A stretch of DNA of 64,000 nt from positions 9,373-73,372 of the forward strand of contig JADJBW010000018.1 in assembly GCA_016703525.1 (NCBI GenBank), read 5' to 3'. The position numbers and the translations under genes were made by a program. The notes beneath the pieces are model-generated. The model ran no database searches. It was given only the letters and a program-made list of their open reading frames with translations, and was not told the DNA's origin. Of the stretch, positions 1 through 8,959 are shown piece by piece; positions within the stretch are counted from its first letter, which is position 1, and each line of letters opens with the position of its first letter. The DNA comes from Actinomycetota bacterium. GTDB taxonomy: Bacteria > Actinomycetota > Acidimicrobiia > Acidimicrobiales > Microtrichaceae.

Positions 1-1
1 C

Positions 2-271
2 GAGCTCGCCGCCCTCGCCCGAGCGGATCGTGCCGAGAGCGTGATCGGGTCGCTGCGATCGCGCTACGACCTCGTGCTCATCGCCCCGCCGCCGCTGTTG
101 GCCTCGGCGACCGGTACGGCGGTCGGCCAGCTTGCCGACGGGGTGATCGTCGCGGTGAAGCCCGGGATGTCGACCAACACGCTGGTTGGTGCTCGCCGGC
201 AGCTCAGCTTCCTCGGAGCCGAGCGCCTCGGCTTCGTGATGATCGACGCCGGCCGACGCAGCGGCGCCTGA
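2..271 (+). CDS. Polysaccharide-biosynthesis tyrosine autokinase (BY-kinase), C-terminal fragment
   Basis: This is the 3' end of a gene that begins before the window; the frame is open from base 2 and stops at TGA 269-271, giving 89 residues. The visible part has the end of a P-loop ATPase fold: a hydrophobic strand (DLVLIAPPPLL), then a strand with ADGVIVAVKPG and a final LGFVMI strand. This order is typical of CpsD/Wzc-like BY-kinases, where it follows Walker B and precedes a tyrosine-rich tail; no tyrosine cluster is seen here. Such proteins control chain length and export of capsule or exopolysaccharide at the inner membrane. The next gene, a flippase/polymerase, starts 1 base after the stop, which supports the role. 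A ParA/MinD-like ATPase is the alternative. Confidence 0.6.
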   Translation, partial: ELAALARADRAESVIGSLRSRYDLVLIAPPPLLASATGTAVGQLADGVIVAVKPGMSTNTLVGARRQLSFLGAERLGFVMIDAGRRSGA

Positions 272-272
272 G

Positions 273-2924
273 ATGACCGCCACGCTCGAGGGCGCGGACG
301 CAGCGCCCGCAGCGGGTGAGCAGACCCCCGGCGACGACATCGGCGGCGTGCGCTCCAACGCGACCCGCGCGCTCGCCGCGATCGGCAGCCAAGGCATCGT
401 CGCCGGATCGAGCCTGGTCCTGCAGTGGTTGGCGCTCTGGAAGCTGGGTGCCGCCGGCCTCGGCACCTTCGCGATCCTCTCCGGCGGCCTGCAGGTCACC
501 GCAACAGCGCTGCACACCGGTTGGGTGGGCGACCCACTGGCGCTCGTGGATCGGCATCACCCGCCGATTCGGCGGGCGCTGGTGCGCGTCTTTTGGATCG
601 CGCTGGTCGCGTCCGGCGTCTTCGGCCTCATCGGTGGGGTCGTCTTTGCCGGTATGAGCCCGGCGTCATCCTCCCTGTTCGGCCTGTCGCTCGTTGCGTG
701 GGTCGTCGAGGAGACCGGGCGCCGGTTGCTCATGGCCCGGTTCGAGTTCGTCGCCCTGGCGATCAACGATGCCGTGTACGCGCTCGCCGCGATCGTCACC
801 GCGTCCGTGGTCGTCGTGACGGGCCGCCTGACGATCGATTGGCTCGTGGGAGCGATGCTGGTTGGCTCGCTCGCCGCCATCGCCGCGTCGGTGGTGCAAC
901 TGCCGGCATCGGAGCTGCGGCCGGGGCCGCGGGTTGAGCCCGAGTTCCGCGAACTCGCGTCCTTCTCGTTGTGGCGCTCGGGCCAGCTCGGAATGCGGCC
1001 GCTCTCGATGCTGGGTTCGCGGGTGATCGTTGCGGCGCTGACGTCGACCGCGACGCTCGGATTGCTCGAGGCGGGCCGGTTGCTCGTGGCGCCGATCATG
1101 ACGGCGTCGAACGGGTTCGGTGGCTTCATCCTTCCGTACTTCGCCCGGCGTCACCGTCACTCCGGTGTCGACATGGGACTCGTGGGCCGGGTGATGGCAG
1201 CCTCGGCCGGGCTGGCGGTGGCGGCGATCCCGTCGGCCTTCCTGCTGCGCGGATTTGTCGAGAAGGCGAACGACTCCGGCGCCGTACCCACCGGGATGAT
1301 CGTCGCCTGGTGCATCTTCGCGGTGGGGTACAGCGCGAACATCCCCCTGGTCAACGCCCTGACATCGCTGCGCCACACCCGCTTCGTGTTCTGGGGTCGG
1401 GTGGTCGACGCGCTCCTCGTGCTCCTACTCACGTGGGCCGCCGTGGCCGCGGGACGCGTCGACACGGTGCCGGTGGTCATGACGATCGGCATGGCGATCG
1501 GTTCGATCGTCCCCGTGATCGTCTTGTGGCGGTCCGGCGAGGTACCCGTCCCCGAACTGGTGCTGCGCATGGTGCGGGGGGAGGCGCCCGCGCCCTCGGC
1601 TCTCTGGGACGGCCGAACCCAGCGAATGCGGCCGATCTTCGTGCTCGTGAGCGTGCTGTCGATGATCGTCGCGAGCGACTACAAGTGGCGTCGCCGCGAA
1701 CTGTCGGGGTCGCTCGGCGGGTCGCTCGATCTCGCGATCCTCCTCGAGGTGGGCGTGTACGCCGTGATCGGTCTGTGGCTGGCGCTCGACATCGCGAACC
1801 CGCCGCGGTTCCGACGTCCTACCGCGGTGCAGTTCTTCATTCGCGGATGGGTCGCCACCGAGGTCGTCTCGGTGCTGTGGAGCCTGTACCCCCAGCTCGG
1901 CGGTGTGCGCGCCGCACAGCTGATGGTGATGCTGGTCTTCTGCATGGCCGTCGCGTCCAGCTCCACGCGGCCCGACATGCACCTCGTCGCACACGGCTAC
2001 CTGGTGCTGTCGACGGTGTCGGTCGGCATCGGCGCGGTGTGGCGCGTGCCGTTCTCCGAGCTTCAGGCCGATCGTTTCAACTGGATGGCCGTGCACTCGG
2101 TCGTCGCGGCCGCGATCCTGGCGATCGCCGTGGTGATCGCTGTGGCGTACCTGTTCCGCGGCGGCGAGCGACATCTGCTCGGCGCCGGCACGGTGCGTTG
2201 GGCGCCGTGGGCCTACGTGCTCGTTCTCGTGGTCTGCGGCGGCGGCCTGCTCGCGACGAAGACTCGCGGTTCGGTGGGAGCGGCGTTCGTTGGCCTGCTC
2301 GTGGTGGCCGGCCTGTCGAGGCGACGCCGTGCTCGCGTTCCGGGGCTGTTGGTCGGCGTGCTCGGGGTCGCCGTGAGCGCCGTGCTGTTCCTCAACCCGA
2401 TCATCGCGTACGCGGAGCGCGGCGAATCGGCGGAGTCGCTCAAGTCGTTCAACAGCCGCCTGCCGCTCTGGGAGTTGGCCTTCGACCTGATCGGCCGCCG
2501 GCCGCTGCTCGGATGGGGTATGACATCGTCACGGGGCCTGTTCTTCGAGGCGATCGGACTCGGAGGCGCCCACAACGCGTATGTGAACGTGCTGGTCGAC
2601 ACGGGGCTGATCGGTGGGTTCCTCTGGCTCGCCGCGATCGTCTCGCTCTTCGCGGCGCTGGCGCGCCTGCGGCGTCACGGCGATCGAGACGTCGCGCTGC
2701 TCACGGGTGTGATGGTGACGCAGGTGGTCAACGCCTTCACCACCGAGGGCCTCGGTTCGGGCGCCGGCGTCTCGACGATCTGGCTACTGGTGACCGCCGC
2801 GTGGGTCGGGGTCGCGCAGCGCGAGTTGGCGGAGCGACGCCGCGAGGCCCGCCGGCGTCCGGTCAGGCCGACAGCACGGCGTGCAGTTGATCGACCAGCG
2901 CAGCTGAGTAGCGCTCGACCGTAA
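273..2924 (+). CDS. Fused polysaccharide flippase (Wzx-like) and O-antigen polymerase/ligase (Wzy-like)
   Basis: One uninterrupted 883-residue polytopic membrane protein. Residues about 25-435 look like an MVF/MATE-fold polysaccharide flippase: repeated hydrophobic helices, an N-terminal SQGIVAGSS segment and a GTFAIL motif. After a short cytosolic linker (about 440-460), residues 460-860 resemble the O-antigen ligase/Wzy family, with many helices, a long loop, SRLPLWELAFDLIGRRPLLGWG and the conserved AHNAYVNVLVDTGLIGG. Flippase and polymerase are normally separate proteins of 400-500 residues, so the fusion would join lipid-linked repeat-unit export to polymerisation. The ATG lies 1 base after the upstream kinase stop, so the two are probably cotranscribed. 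The last 62 bases overlap the convergent glycosyltransferase gene. The polymerase assignment rests on pattern only; lipid-linked sugar ligase is possible. Confidence 0.75.
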   Translation: MTATLEGADAAPAAGEQTPGDDIGGVRSNATRALAAIGSQGIVAGSSLVLQWLALWKLGAAGLGTFAILSGGLQVTATALHTGWVGDPLALVDRHHPPIRRALVRVFWIALVASGVFGLIGGVVFAGMSPASSSLFGLSLVAWVVEETGRRLLMARFEFVALAINDAVYALAAIVTASVVVVTGRLTIDWLVGAMLVGSLAAIAASVVQLPASELRPGPRVEPEFRELASFSLWRSGQLGMRPLSMLGSRVIVAALTSTATLGLLEAGRLLVAPIMTASNGFGGFILPYFARRHRHSGVDMGLVGRVMAASAGLAVAAIPSAFLLRGFVEKANDSGAVPTGMIVAWCIFAVGYSANIPLVNALTSLRHTRFVFWGRVVDALLVLLLTWAAVAAGRVDTVPVVMTIGMAIGSIVPVIVLWRSGEVPVPELVLRMVRGEAPAPSALWDGRTQRMRPIFVLVSVLSMIVASDYKWRRRELSGSLGGSLDLAILLEVGVYAVIGLWLALDIANPPRFRRPTAVQFFIRGWVATEVVSVLWSLYPQLGGVRAAQLMVMLVFCMAVASSSTRPDMHLVAHGYLVLSTVSVGIGAVWRVPFSELQADRFNWMAVHSVVAAAILAIAVVIAVAYLFRGGERHLLGAGTVRWAPWAYVLVLVVCGGGLLATKTRGSVGAAFVGLLVVAGLSRRRRARVPGLLVGVLGVAVSAVLFLNPIIAYAERGESAESLKSFNSRLPLWELAFDLIGRRPLLGWGMTSSRGLFFEAIGLGGAHNAYVNVLVDTGLIGGFLWLAAIVSLFAALARLRRHGDRDVALLTGVMVTQVVNAFTTEGLGSGAGVSTIWLLVTAAWVGVAQRELAERRREARRRPVRPTARRAVDRPAQLSSARP

Positions 2925-3999
2925 ACCGCTCGATCGCCCGCTCCCGGCCCGCTCGACCCCAGCGGTCACGAACGGCCGGATCCTGGGCCTCGGCGAGTGC
3001 GTGCCACAGCGCCTCGGCGTCATCGAACCCGACCACTCTGCCGGTCACACCCTCGACGATGATGTCGTCGGGTCCACCCGGGCCGGTCGCGACGGCGCCG
3101 AGCGATGCCATCTGCGCTTCTGCCGTCACGAGGGAGAACCCTTCGGGCCAGGTCGACGGGATCGCCGCGACGTCCATCGAGTCGTACATCGACGCGGTAT
3201 CGGAGCTGTACCCGTGGAAGACCACGACGTCCTTGAGCCCGTGGCGTGCGACTGCCTCGTGCAGCGCCGCCTCGACTTCCGCGTGTTCGGGGAGGGCGTC
3301 GCCCCACAGATGCACCCGCCAACGGTGGCCCGCCTTCGTGGCGAGCGCCGCCGCGTCGATCAGCACGGACTGGCCCTTCTGCGGATGGAGCCGGCCGACG
3401 CACACGACATCGAGGACCCCATCATCGGATGGCGGCAGGGCTGCGGGCAGTGCCTGCACGCCGTCGTTCACGATCACGCACCGGTCGCTCAGCGAGGGCG
3501 TGAGCTCGCCGACGAAACGGGCCGTGAAGGTCGAGTTGCACACGACCCGAGTCGCGACGCGATCGATCACGCCGAAGTGCACGCGGTTGAGTCGGCCGCT
3601 CGTGCGCGGCACCTCGCGCACGTGGACGACCACCGGCGCAGGCACCGCGAGGCGGAGCCCGGGCAGCAGCGCCACTGCGACGGTGTTCACGTAGACGAGG
3701 TCGATGGGGTGGCGCCGGTGCACCCGTCGCAGATCCGCCAGTGCGGCGGCGACGCGCACGGCGGCGGGCACGAATCCCTGAGGGGTGAAGAACCGCCGCC
3801 GGAGCGCGAAGTCGTGGGTCACCTCGACCCGGGCGCCCGTCGCTCGCGCCGCGTCGAGCATCGGGCCGTCGACCGCAGCGATCACGGTGACGTCGAAGGA
3901 ACGCAACATCGCCAGCAGCGCCGCAACGACGGCGCGGTCGGATCCGTACCCGTCGGCCGACGGCGTGAGCACCACCAGATGGGGTCGGCGCGCGTTCAC
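2863..3999 (-). CDS. GT4-family glycosyltransferase
   Basis: A 378-residue GT-B fold glycosyltransferase. The N-terminal half opens with LVVLTPSADGYGSDR, where a GT4 enzyme would bind its acceptor. The C-terminal half has VVCVGRLHPQKGQ, the start of the nucleotide-sugar domain, and WPEGFSLVTAEAQ, an EX7E-type donor-binding motif. It presumably adds a sugar to a polysaccharide repeat unit on the cytosolic face, fitting its position beside the kinase and flippase-polymerase. It starts with GTG at 3999, overlapping the upstream SCP2-like gene stop by 4 bases (GTGA), so translation is probably coupled. Its 3' end overlaps the convergent flippase-polymerase gene by 62 bp. The specific sugar cannot be inferred. 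Confidence 0.85.
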   Translation of the reverse strand: MNARRPHLVVLTPSADGYGSDRAVVAALLAMLRSFDVTVIAAVDGPMLDAARATGARVEVTHDFALRRRFFTPQGFVPAAVRVAAALADLRRVHRRHPIDLVYVNTVAVALLPGLRLAVPAPVVVHVREVPRTSGRLNRVHFGVIDRVATRVVCNSTFTARFVGELTPSLSDRCVIVNDGVQALPAALPPSDDGVLDVVCVGRLHPQKGQSVLIDAAALATKAGHRWRVHLWGDALPEHAEVEAALHEAVARHGLKDVVVFHGYSSDTASMYDSMDVAAIPSTWPEGFSLVTAEAQMASLGAVATGPGGPDDIIVEGVTGRVVGFDDAEALWHALAEAQDPAVRDRWGRAGRERAIERFTVERYSAALVDQLHAVLSA

Positions 4000-4469
4000 G
4001 AGGAGAACACCGTTCGGGAGCGCACCTCGGCGAGGGCGTCATCGATCGCCGACAGCAGCGCGGCGTGCCGACTCAGCAAGGCGATGTCGCCGCCGAGGCG
4101 GACGTCGCCGTTCGCGAACGCCTCGTGCGCGCTGCGTCGTCCGGCTGCGATGTCCTCGGCGACGGTGATCGATTGCGAGATGCGCGCCCTCGGCAGCGAG
4201 GCGTCGGCCGCGGCGTGAGGAATCAGCGCGACGTTCCCGCCGCGGAAGCGGAACAGGTAGCGCACGTCGTCGCCGGTGGTCGTGCCGTCGATCGTCTCGG
4301 CGTCGGCCCCGACCGCCCCCTCGCGGGCGACGTTGCGGGGCGATCCGGTGCCGTGCCGCGTCACCACGGTTTCGAGTTCGAACGGTTCGGTCGCCGGCGG
4401 GTCGAGCACGACGCGTTGCAGCGCGGCCGCCGCCGCCTCCAACCACTCCGCCGAGAGGTAGTGCAGCAT
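3996..4469 (-). CDS. SCP2 sterol-binding-domain-like protein
   Basis: A 157-residue protein resembling small SCP2-like domains common in actinobacteria. It opens with a YLSAEWLEAAAAAL helix, has a central beta stretch (YLFRFRGGNVALIPH), then a helix with SAHEAFANGDVRLGGD, which matches the usual pattern of a lipid-binding SCP2 fold where a residue run like 'A-x-x-A-F-x-x-G-x-x-x-x-x-G-D' ends the domain. It has no signal peptide or membrane segment. Its stop overlaps the start of the glycosyltransferase gene, so the two form an operon on the minus strand. Lipid or hydrophobic ligand binding is inferred from the fold only. Confidence 0.55.
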   Translation of the reverse strand: MLHYLSAEWLEAAAAALQRVVLDPPATEPFELETVVTRHGTGSPRNVAREGAVGADAETIDGTTTGDDVRYLFRFRGGNVALIPHAAADASLPRARISQSITVAEDIAAGRRSAHEAFANGDVRLGGDIALLSRHAALLSAIDDALAEVRSRTVFSS

Positions 4470-4524
4470 CGATGGAAGACTACCGGCACCGCTCCGAGAT
4501 CGGTTTCGGACGAGAGGAGTGCCG

Positions 4525-5445
4525 ATGGCCCGCCCTGCCGCACGTGACGAAGGACGACACCAACCCGGGCCCGAACGGCTCTGGAATGAGTCGTACTACT
4601 TCGACTGGTTCCAACCCGACGGCTCGCTGGGCGGGTACGTCCGCGTCGGCTTCCTGCCGGCTCAACAGGTCGTGTGGTACTGGGCGTGTCTCGTCGGCCC
4701 GGACCGGTCGCTCGTGACGGTCGTCGAACACGAGGTTCCACTGCCGGCATCAGCGTCGTCGCTCGAGCTTCGGGGTCCGGGCTTGTGGGCCGATCACGTC
4801 ATCGACGAACCGTTGGATCGCCTGACGCTCTCGCTCGAGTCGTTCGGTCTTGTCGTGGACGATCCCGCCGACATGTATCGGTCGCCGAGGGGCGAGATCG
4901 TGCCGTTCGGGTTCGAACTGGAATGGACCACCGACCGCGCCGCGTACCTGTGGCCGCCGGTGACACCGCGCTATGAGATCCCCTGCATGGTGAGCGGCGA
5001 GGTGCTCCTCGGTGGGGAGCGGATCGCTATCGACGGGTTCGGCCAGCGCGACCATTCGTGGGGTGCCGCCCGCGACTGGTGGTCCATGTCGTGGTGCTGG
5101 TCTGCCGGGCGGTTCGACGACGGCAGCCGCTGGCACACCGCAGGCGGGTTCTTCCCCGACAATCCGTGGGGTGTCGGCTACGAACTGCCGGCGGACGGCG
5201 ACGCGTTCGAGGAGTTCGATTCGGTCGTGATCTCGGAGCGGCTCGGCCGCGAGGGACTCGTGGAGCGGGCCACGATCGAGGTCGGGCCGCATCGACTCGA
5301 TGTCGAGCCGATCGCGTGGTCGCCGGTGCTGCTCGTGTCCGAGGACGGTCGTGAGTCGCGCTTCCCGCGTGCGCTGTGCCGTGTGCAGGATGCGGCCGGT
5401 CGCTCCGGGCTGGGGTGGATCGAGTTCAACCAGCCGCCGGTGTGA
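4525..5445 (+). CDS. Lipocalin-like (DUF7064/7065-type) hypothetical protein
   Basis: A 306-residue soluble protein rich in aromatic residues and beta strands. The motif GFGQRDHSWGAARDWW, followed by a WCWSAGRFDDG strand, is the signature of the DUF7064/7065 (CrtC-like lipocalin) proteins found next to lipid and steroid metabolism genes in actinobacteria. The family function is not established. Two in-frame starts exist: GTG 4519 and ATG 4525. The Shine-Dalgarno GAGAGGA at 4512-4518 ends 6 bases before the ATG, so I use the ATG. It diverges from the SCP2-like gene, with about 55 bp between their starts. Confidence 0.65.
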   Translation: MARPAARDEGRHQPGPERLWNESYYFDWFQPDGSLGGYVRVGFLPAQQVVWYWACLVGPDRSLVTVVEHEVPLPASASSLELRGPGLWADHVIDEPLDRLTLSLESFGLVVDDPADMYRSPRGEIVPFGFELEWTTDRAAYLWPPVTPRYEIPCMVSGEVLLGGERIAIDGFGQRDHSWGAARDWWSMSWCWSAGRFDDGSRWHTAGGFFPDNPWGVGYELPADGDAFEEFDSVVISERLGREGLVERATIEVGPHRLDVEPIAWSPVLLVSEDGRESRFPRALCRVQDAAGRSGLGWIEFNQPPV

Positions 5446-5454
5446 CGCGGCGGC

Positions 5455-6079
5455 TCACCCCTCGCAGTTCTGGGCGATCCATCGAGAGACCCGTGCGATC
5501 GCATCCTGGGTCTCGGCCGTCGCGACGCCGTCCTCGCCGAAGAACTCGCCCTGCCGGACGCCGCTGAGCGCCTCGACGATGTGGTCGAGATCGGTGTCGA
5601 GGGCATCGGGTAGAACACGATGGAGGCGCGCCGTGGCCTCGCCCGCGGCCCGGTCGCCGAGAGCGCCGGCCGATACCTCGGCGACATCGCGGATGAGTTG
5701 GGCGCACCGGCCCAGTTCCGCGACGTCGCCGGTCACGGTCGTGGAGGACGACTCGCGCTCGTCGGGTGACCCGGCCGGGTCGCTCGGAGCGCCGCCGCTG
5801 TCATCGGGCGACGTGGTCGACGTGGTCGGCCGGGCCGGAGCGCTGGTGGTGCGGCGTTCGGTGGTCGTCGGCTGTTCCGCCGATGGCGACGCGGACCGCG
5901 GTTCGACGCGACCCGGAGTGCTGCAGCCCATGAGCGTGGCCGCGCCCACGACTGCGAACGCCACGCCGACGTGAGCGGCGCGCCGTCGGCGGGCCCGCTG
6001 CGGACGGGACCGTGCGGCGGGACCGATGCGGACGGGACCGATGCGGAATGGTCAGCGTGGTGCGGAACGGTTCGGTCAT
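5455..6079 (-). CDS. Lipoprotein with pentapeptide-repeat leader (frameshifted near the start)
   Basis: The mature part ends at 5455 and is read in one frame from 5964, where a hydrophobic stretch leads to the lipobox LMGC, a Ser/Thr/Pro-rich spacer and a roughly 85-residue helical domain with two cysteines. That frame has only a GTG at 5964 as start, leaving no charged n-region. An ATG at 6079 with a very good Shine-Dalgarno (GGGAGG, 6085-6090) lies in another frame and encodes RPHRS-type repeats. Between them are four copies of a 15-bp unit, one of which is 2 bp short; restoring those bases joins both frames into one protein with an Arg-rich leader. The domain is not recognised. It is probably surface anchored. 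Confidence 0.5.
5991..6048. repeat. 15-bp tandem repeat (four units, one 2 bp short)
   Basis: Units run 5991-6005, 6006-6018, 6019-6033 and 6034-6048, each a variant of GGGACCGATGCGGAC. The second unit has 13 bp instead of 15. On the minus strand the repeat encodes RPHRS-like pentapeptides at the start of the lipoprotein. Confidence 0.8.
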
Positions 6080-6207
6080 GATGGCCTCCCGAATCGGCGG
6101 ATCACCGCGGAGTCTCCCCCGGTTTCTGCGGCGCGCGCCGTCGCCGCGCTGCGTGTGTTCTCAGGCGGTCAGGCTGTGGTTCGCCGCCCGTTGCCGAGCG
6201 GCGGCCG

Positions 6208-6993
6208 TCATCCGCTCTTACGCTGGCCGCCACGACGGCGGTTCGTGAACTTCGCCTTCAGGTAGTCGCGGTTCATCATCGCGATGAAGTCGATCGAGAT
6301 CTCCTTCGGGCACGCCTCCTGGCACTCGCCGTGGTTGGTGCAACTCCCGAAGTACTGCTCCATCGTCTCGACCATCGCCTCGCTGCGCGACCACCGCTCG
6401 GCCTGGCCCTGGGGCAACAGGTTGAGGTGGGCGAGTTTCGCCGAGGTGAAGAGCTGGCCGGCCGAGTTGGGGCACGCCGCCACGCAGGCACCGCACCCGA
6501 TGCACGCAGCGGCGTCCATCGCTGCCTCGGCCGCGTCTCTGGGTACCGGTGTGATGTTGGCGTCGGGCGCCGCGCCGGTGGAGACGGTGATGTAGCCGCC
6601 CGATTCGACGACTCGGTCGAGCGCCGCGCGGTTGACCATCAGGTCGCGGATGATCGGGAAGGCCGCGGCGCGCCACGGCTCGATCACGATCGTGTCGCCG
6701 CTCCGGAACTGGCGCATGTGCAGCTGACACGTCGCCGTGCCGCGTTGGGGGCCGTGCGCCTGGCCGTTGATCATCACGCCGCACGTGCCGCAGATGCCCT
6801 CGCGGCAGTCGTGATCGAAGGTGATCGGCTCGACGTCGCCGGCGACCAGATCTTCGTTCACGTAGTCGAGCATCTCGAGGAACGACGCGTCGTCGGCGAT
6901 GGTCGTGGTCTGGTAGGTCTCGAACCGGCCGGCCGAGTTGGGGCCGTCCTGGCGCCAGACCTTCAGGGTCAAGTTCAACATGTTGGTCGACAT
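6208..6993 (-). CDS. sdhB: Succinate dehydrogenase/fumarate reductase iron-sulfur subunit
   Basis: A 261-residue electron-transfer subunit of complex II. The N-terminal plant-ferredoxin domain carries the [2Fe-2S] ligands in CREGICGTCG plus a downstream Cys in TATCQLH. The C-terminal domain has CIGCGACVAACP for the [4Fe-4S] cluster and a GECQEACP segment for the [3Fe-4S] cluster. It passes electrons from SdhA FADH2 to quinone in the membrane subunit. It is the last gene of sdhCAB on the minus strand; its ATG lies about 13 bp after the sdhA stop. Length is normal for the family, and all cluster cysteines are present. Confidence 0.95.
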   Translation of the reverse strand: MSTNMLNLTLKVWRQDGPNSAGRFETYQTTTIADDASFLEMLDYVNEDLVAGDVEPITFDHDCREGICGTCGVMINGQAHGPQRGTATCQLHMRQFRSGDTIVIEPWRAAAFPIIRDLMVNRAALDRVVESGGYITVSTGAAPDANITPVPRDAAEAAMDAAACIGCGACVAACPNSAGQLFTSAKLAHLNLLPQGQAERWSRSEAMVETMEQYFGSCTNHGECQEACPKEISIDFIAMMNRDYLKAKFTNRRRGGQRKSG

Positions 6994-7005
6994 CTCAGCT
7001 CCCGA

Positions 7006-8940
7006 TCACTTGTAGCTGCGCTGGGTCGGCTTGACGGCCTCGTACACGAGCGGTTCCTTGTGCAGCACGGCGTCGCGCTGGATGTCGGAGCCGCCCCATT
7101 CCCATGCGCCGACGTACATGAAATTCTCGTCGTCGCGCTTCGCTTCGCCCTCGTCGGTCTGGTGCTCGTCGCGGAAGTGGCCGCCGCACGATTCCTCACG
7201 ATGCAGCGCATCGCGGACCTTGAGCTCGGCGAGTTCCATGACGTCGGCCACGCGCAGCGCCTTCTCCAGTGACTGGTTGACCGACTCGGCGGAGCCGAGC
7301 ACCTTGAGGTCCTTGTAGAACTCGGCGCGCAGCGCCGGGATCTCGGATAGGGCCTTCTCGAGCCCCGCAGCGTTGCGGGCCATGCCGCAGTAGTCCCAGA
7401 CGAGCTTGCCCAGCTCGCGGTGGTAGTGGTCGACCGAGTGGGTGCCCTTGACCGCCAGGAGCTGGTCGATGCGGTCGCGCACGTCACGCTCCGCCTGCTC
7501 GAAGACCGGATCGCTGGTCGACACCAGCGACTCGCCGAGCCGCGGCGCGAGGAACCCGGCCATCGTGGGGGGAAGCACGAAATAGCCGTCGGCGAGCCCC
7601 TGCATGAGCGCCGAGGCGCCCAGCCGGTTGGCGCCGTGGTCGCTGAAGTTGGCCTCGCCGATCGCAAACAGGCCCGGCACGGTGGTTTGGAGGTTGTAGT
7701 CCACCCACAACCCGCCCATCGTGTAGTGCGTGGCGGGGTAGATGCGCATGGGGACCTTGTACGGGTCTTCACCCGTGATGCGCTCGTACATGTCGAACAG
7801 GTTGCCGTAGCGCCCCTTGATGACATCTGCTCCGAGCCGCTCGATCGCGTGGCTGAAATCGAGGTACACGCCGTTGCGCAATGGCCCGATGCCGAGCCCC
7901 TGGTCGACCATCGTCTTGGCATTGCGCGAGGCGATGTCGCGGGGGACCAGGTTGCCGAACGCTGGGTACTTGCGCTCGAGGTAGTAGTCGCGGGCGTCTT
8001 CGGGAACCGCGGACGCATCGAGGCCGCAGTCATCCGCGTTGCGCGGCACCCAGATGCGTCCGTCGTTGCGGAGCGACTCCGACATGAGCACCAGCTTCGA
8101 CTGGAACTCGTCGGAAGGCGGGATGCAGGTGGGGTGGATCTGTGTGTAGCACGGGTTGGCGAAGGCGGCGCCCTTGCGGTGCGCGCGCCACGCGGCCGTC
8201 GCGTTCGAGTTCTTGGCGTTCGTCGAGAGGAAATAGACGTTGCCGTAGCCGCCCGTGGCGAGCACGACGGCGTGGCCGGCATGACGTGACAGCTCGCCGG
8301 TCAGCAGATCGCGGGCGATGATGCCGCAGGCCTGGCCGTCGTTGTTGAGCACGACGTCGACGAGTTCCATCTTGTTGAAGAGCTCGCAGGTGCCCAGATG
8401 GATCTGCCGAGCGAGCGACTGGTAGGCGCCGAGGAGCAGTTGCTGGCCCGTCTGGCCGCGGGCGTAGAAGGTGCGCGAGACCTGCGCGCCGCCGAACGAG
8501 CGGTTGTCGAGGAGGCCGCCGTACTCGCGGCCGAACGGCACCCCCTGCGCGACGCACTGGTCGATGATGTTGGTCGACACCTCGGCAAGGCGGTGGACGT
8601 TGGCCTCTCGGGCCCGGAAGTCGCCGCCCTTGATCGTGTCGTAGAAGAGACGGTGGATCGAGTCGCCGTCGCCGCGGTAGTTCTTGGCGGCGTTGATGCC
8701 GCCCTGAGCGGCGATCGAGTGCGCCCTGCGGGGCGAGTCGTGGTACGTGAAGACCTTGACGTTGTACCCGAGCTCGCCCAGCGTGGCGGCCGCGGCGCCG
8801 CCGGCGAGGCCGGTACCGACGACGATGACCGTGAACTTCCGACGGTTGTTCGGGTTCACCAGCTTGAGATCGAACTTGTAGTTCTCCCACTTGTCCGACA
8901 GCGCGCCGCCGGGGATACGGGAATCGAGTTGAAGGCTCAT
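7006..8940 (-). CDS. sdhA: Succinate dehydrogenase/fumarate reductase flavoprotein subunit
   Basis: A 644-residue flavoprotein, the catalytic subunit of complex II, which oxidises succinate to fumarate. The FAD-binding motif GTGLAGG begins at residue 42. The AHSIAAQGGINAAKN segment contains the histidine normally used for covalent FAD attachment. YTQIHPTCIPP and the TMGGLWVDY segment form the dicarboxylate site. It lies between sdhC and sdhB in one minus-strand operon. The length and motif order match the three-subunit type-B enzyme found in actinobacteria and Bacteroidetes, which often uses menaquinone. Confidence 0.96.
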   Translation of the reverse strand: MSLQLDSRIPGGALSDKWENYKFDLKLVNPNNRRKFTVIVVGTGLAGGAAAATLGELGYNVKVFTYHDSPRRAHSIAAQGGINAAKNYRGDGDSIHRLFYDTIKGGDFRAREANVHRLAEVSTNIIDQCVAQGVPFGREYGGLLDNRSFGGAQVSRTFYARGQTGQQLLLGAYQSLARQIHLGTCELFNKMELVDVVLNNDGQACGIIARDLLTGELSRHAGHAVVLATGGYGNVYFLSTNAKNSNATAAWRAHRKGAAFANPCYTQIHPTCIPPSDEFQSKLVLMSESLRNDGRIWVPRNADDCGLDASAVPEDARDYYLERKYPAFGNLVPRDIASRNAKTMVDQGLGIGPLRNGVYLDFSHAIERLGADVIKGRYGNLFDMYERITGEDPYKVPMRIYPATHYTMGGLWVDYNLQTTVPGLFAIGEANFSDHGANRLGASALMQGLADGYFVLPPTMAGFLAPRLGESLVSTSDPVFEQAERDVRDRIDQLLAVKGTHSVDHYHRELGKLVWDYCGMARNAAGLEKALSEIPALRAEFYKDLKVLGSAESVNQSLEKALRVADVMELAELKVRDALHREESCGGHFRDEHQTDEGEAKRDDENFMYVGAWEWGGSDIQRDAVLHKEPLVYEAVKPTQRSYK

Positions 8941-8959
8941 AGACGTTCCTTTCCCCAGC

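Noticed and set aside
6140..6207. Terminator hairpin after sdhB
   Set aside because: GCCGCC...GGCGGC segments near 6181-6207 can pair only partly and have no T tract.
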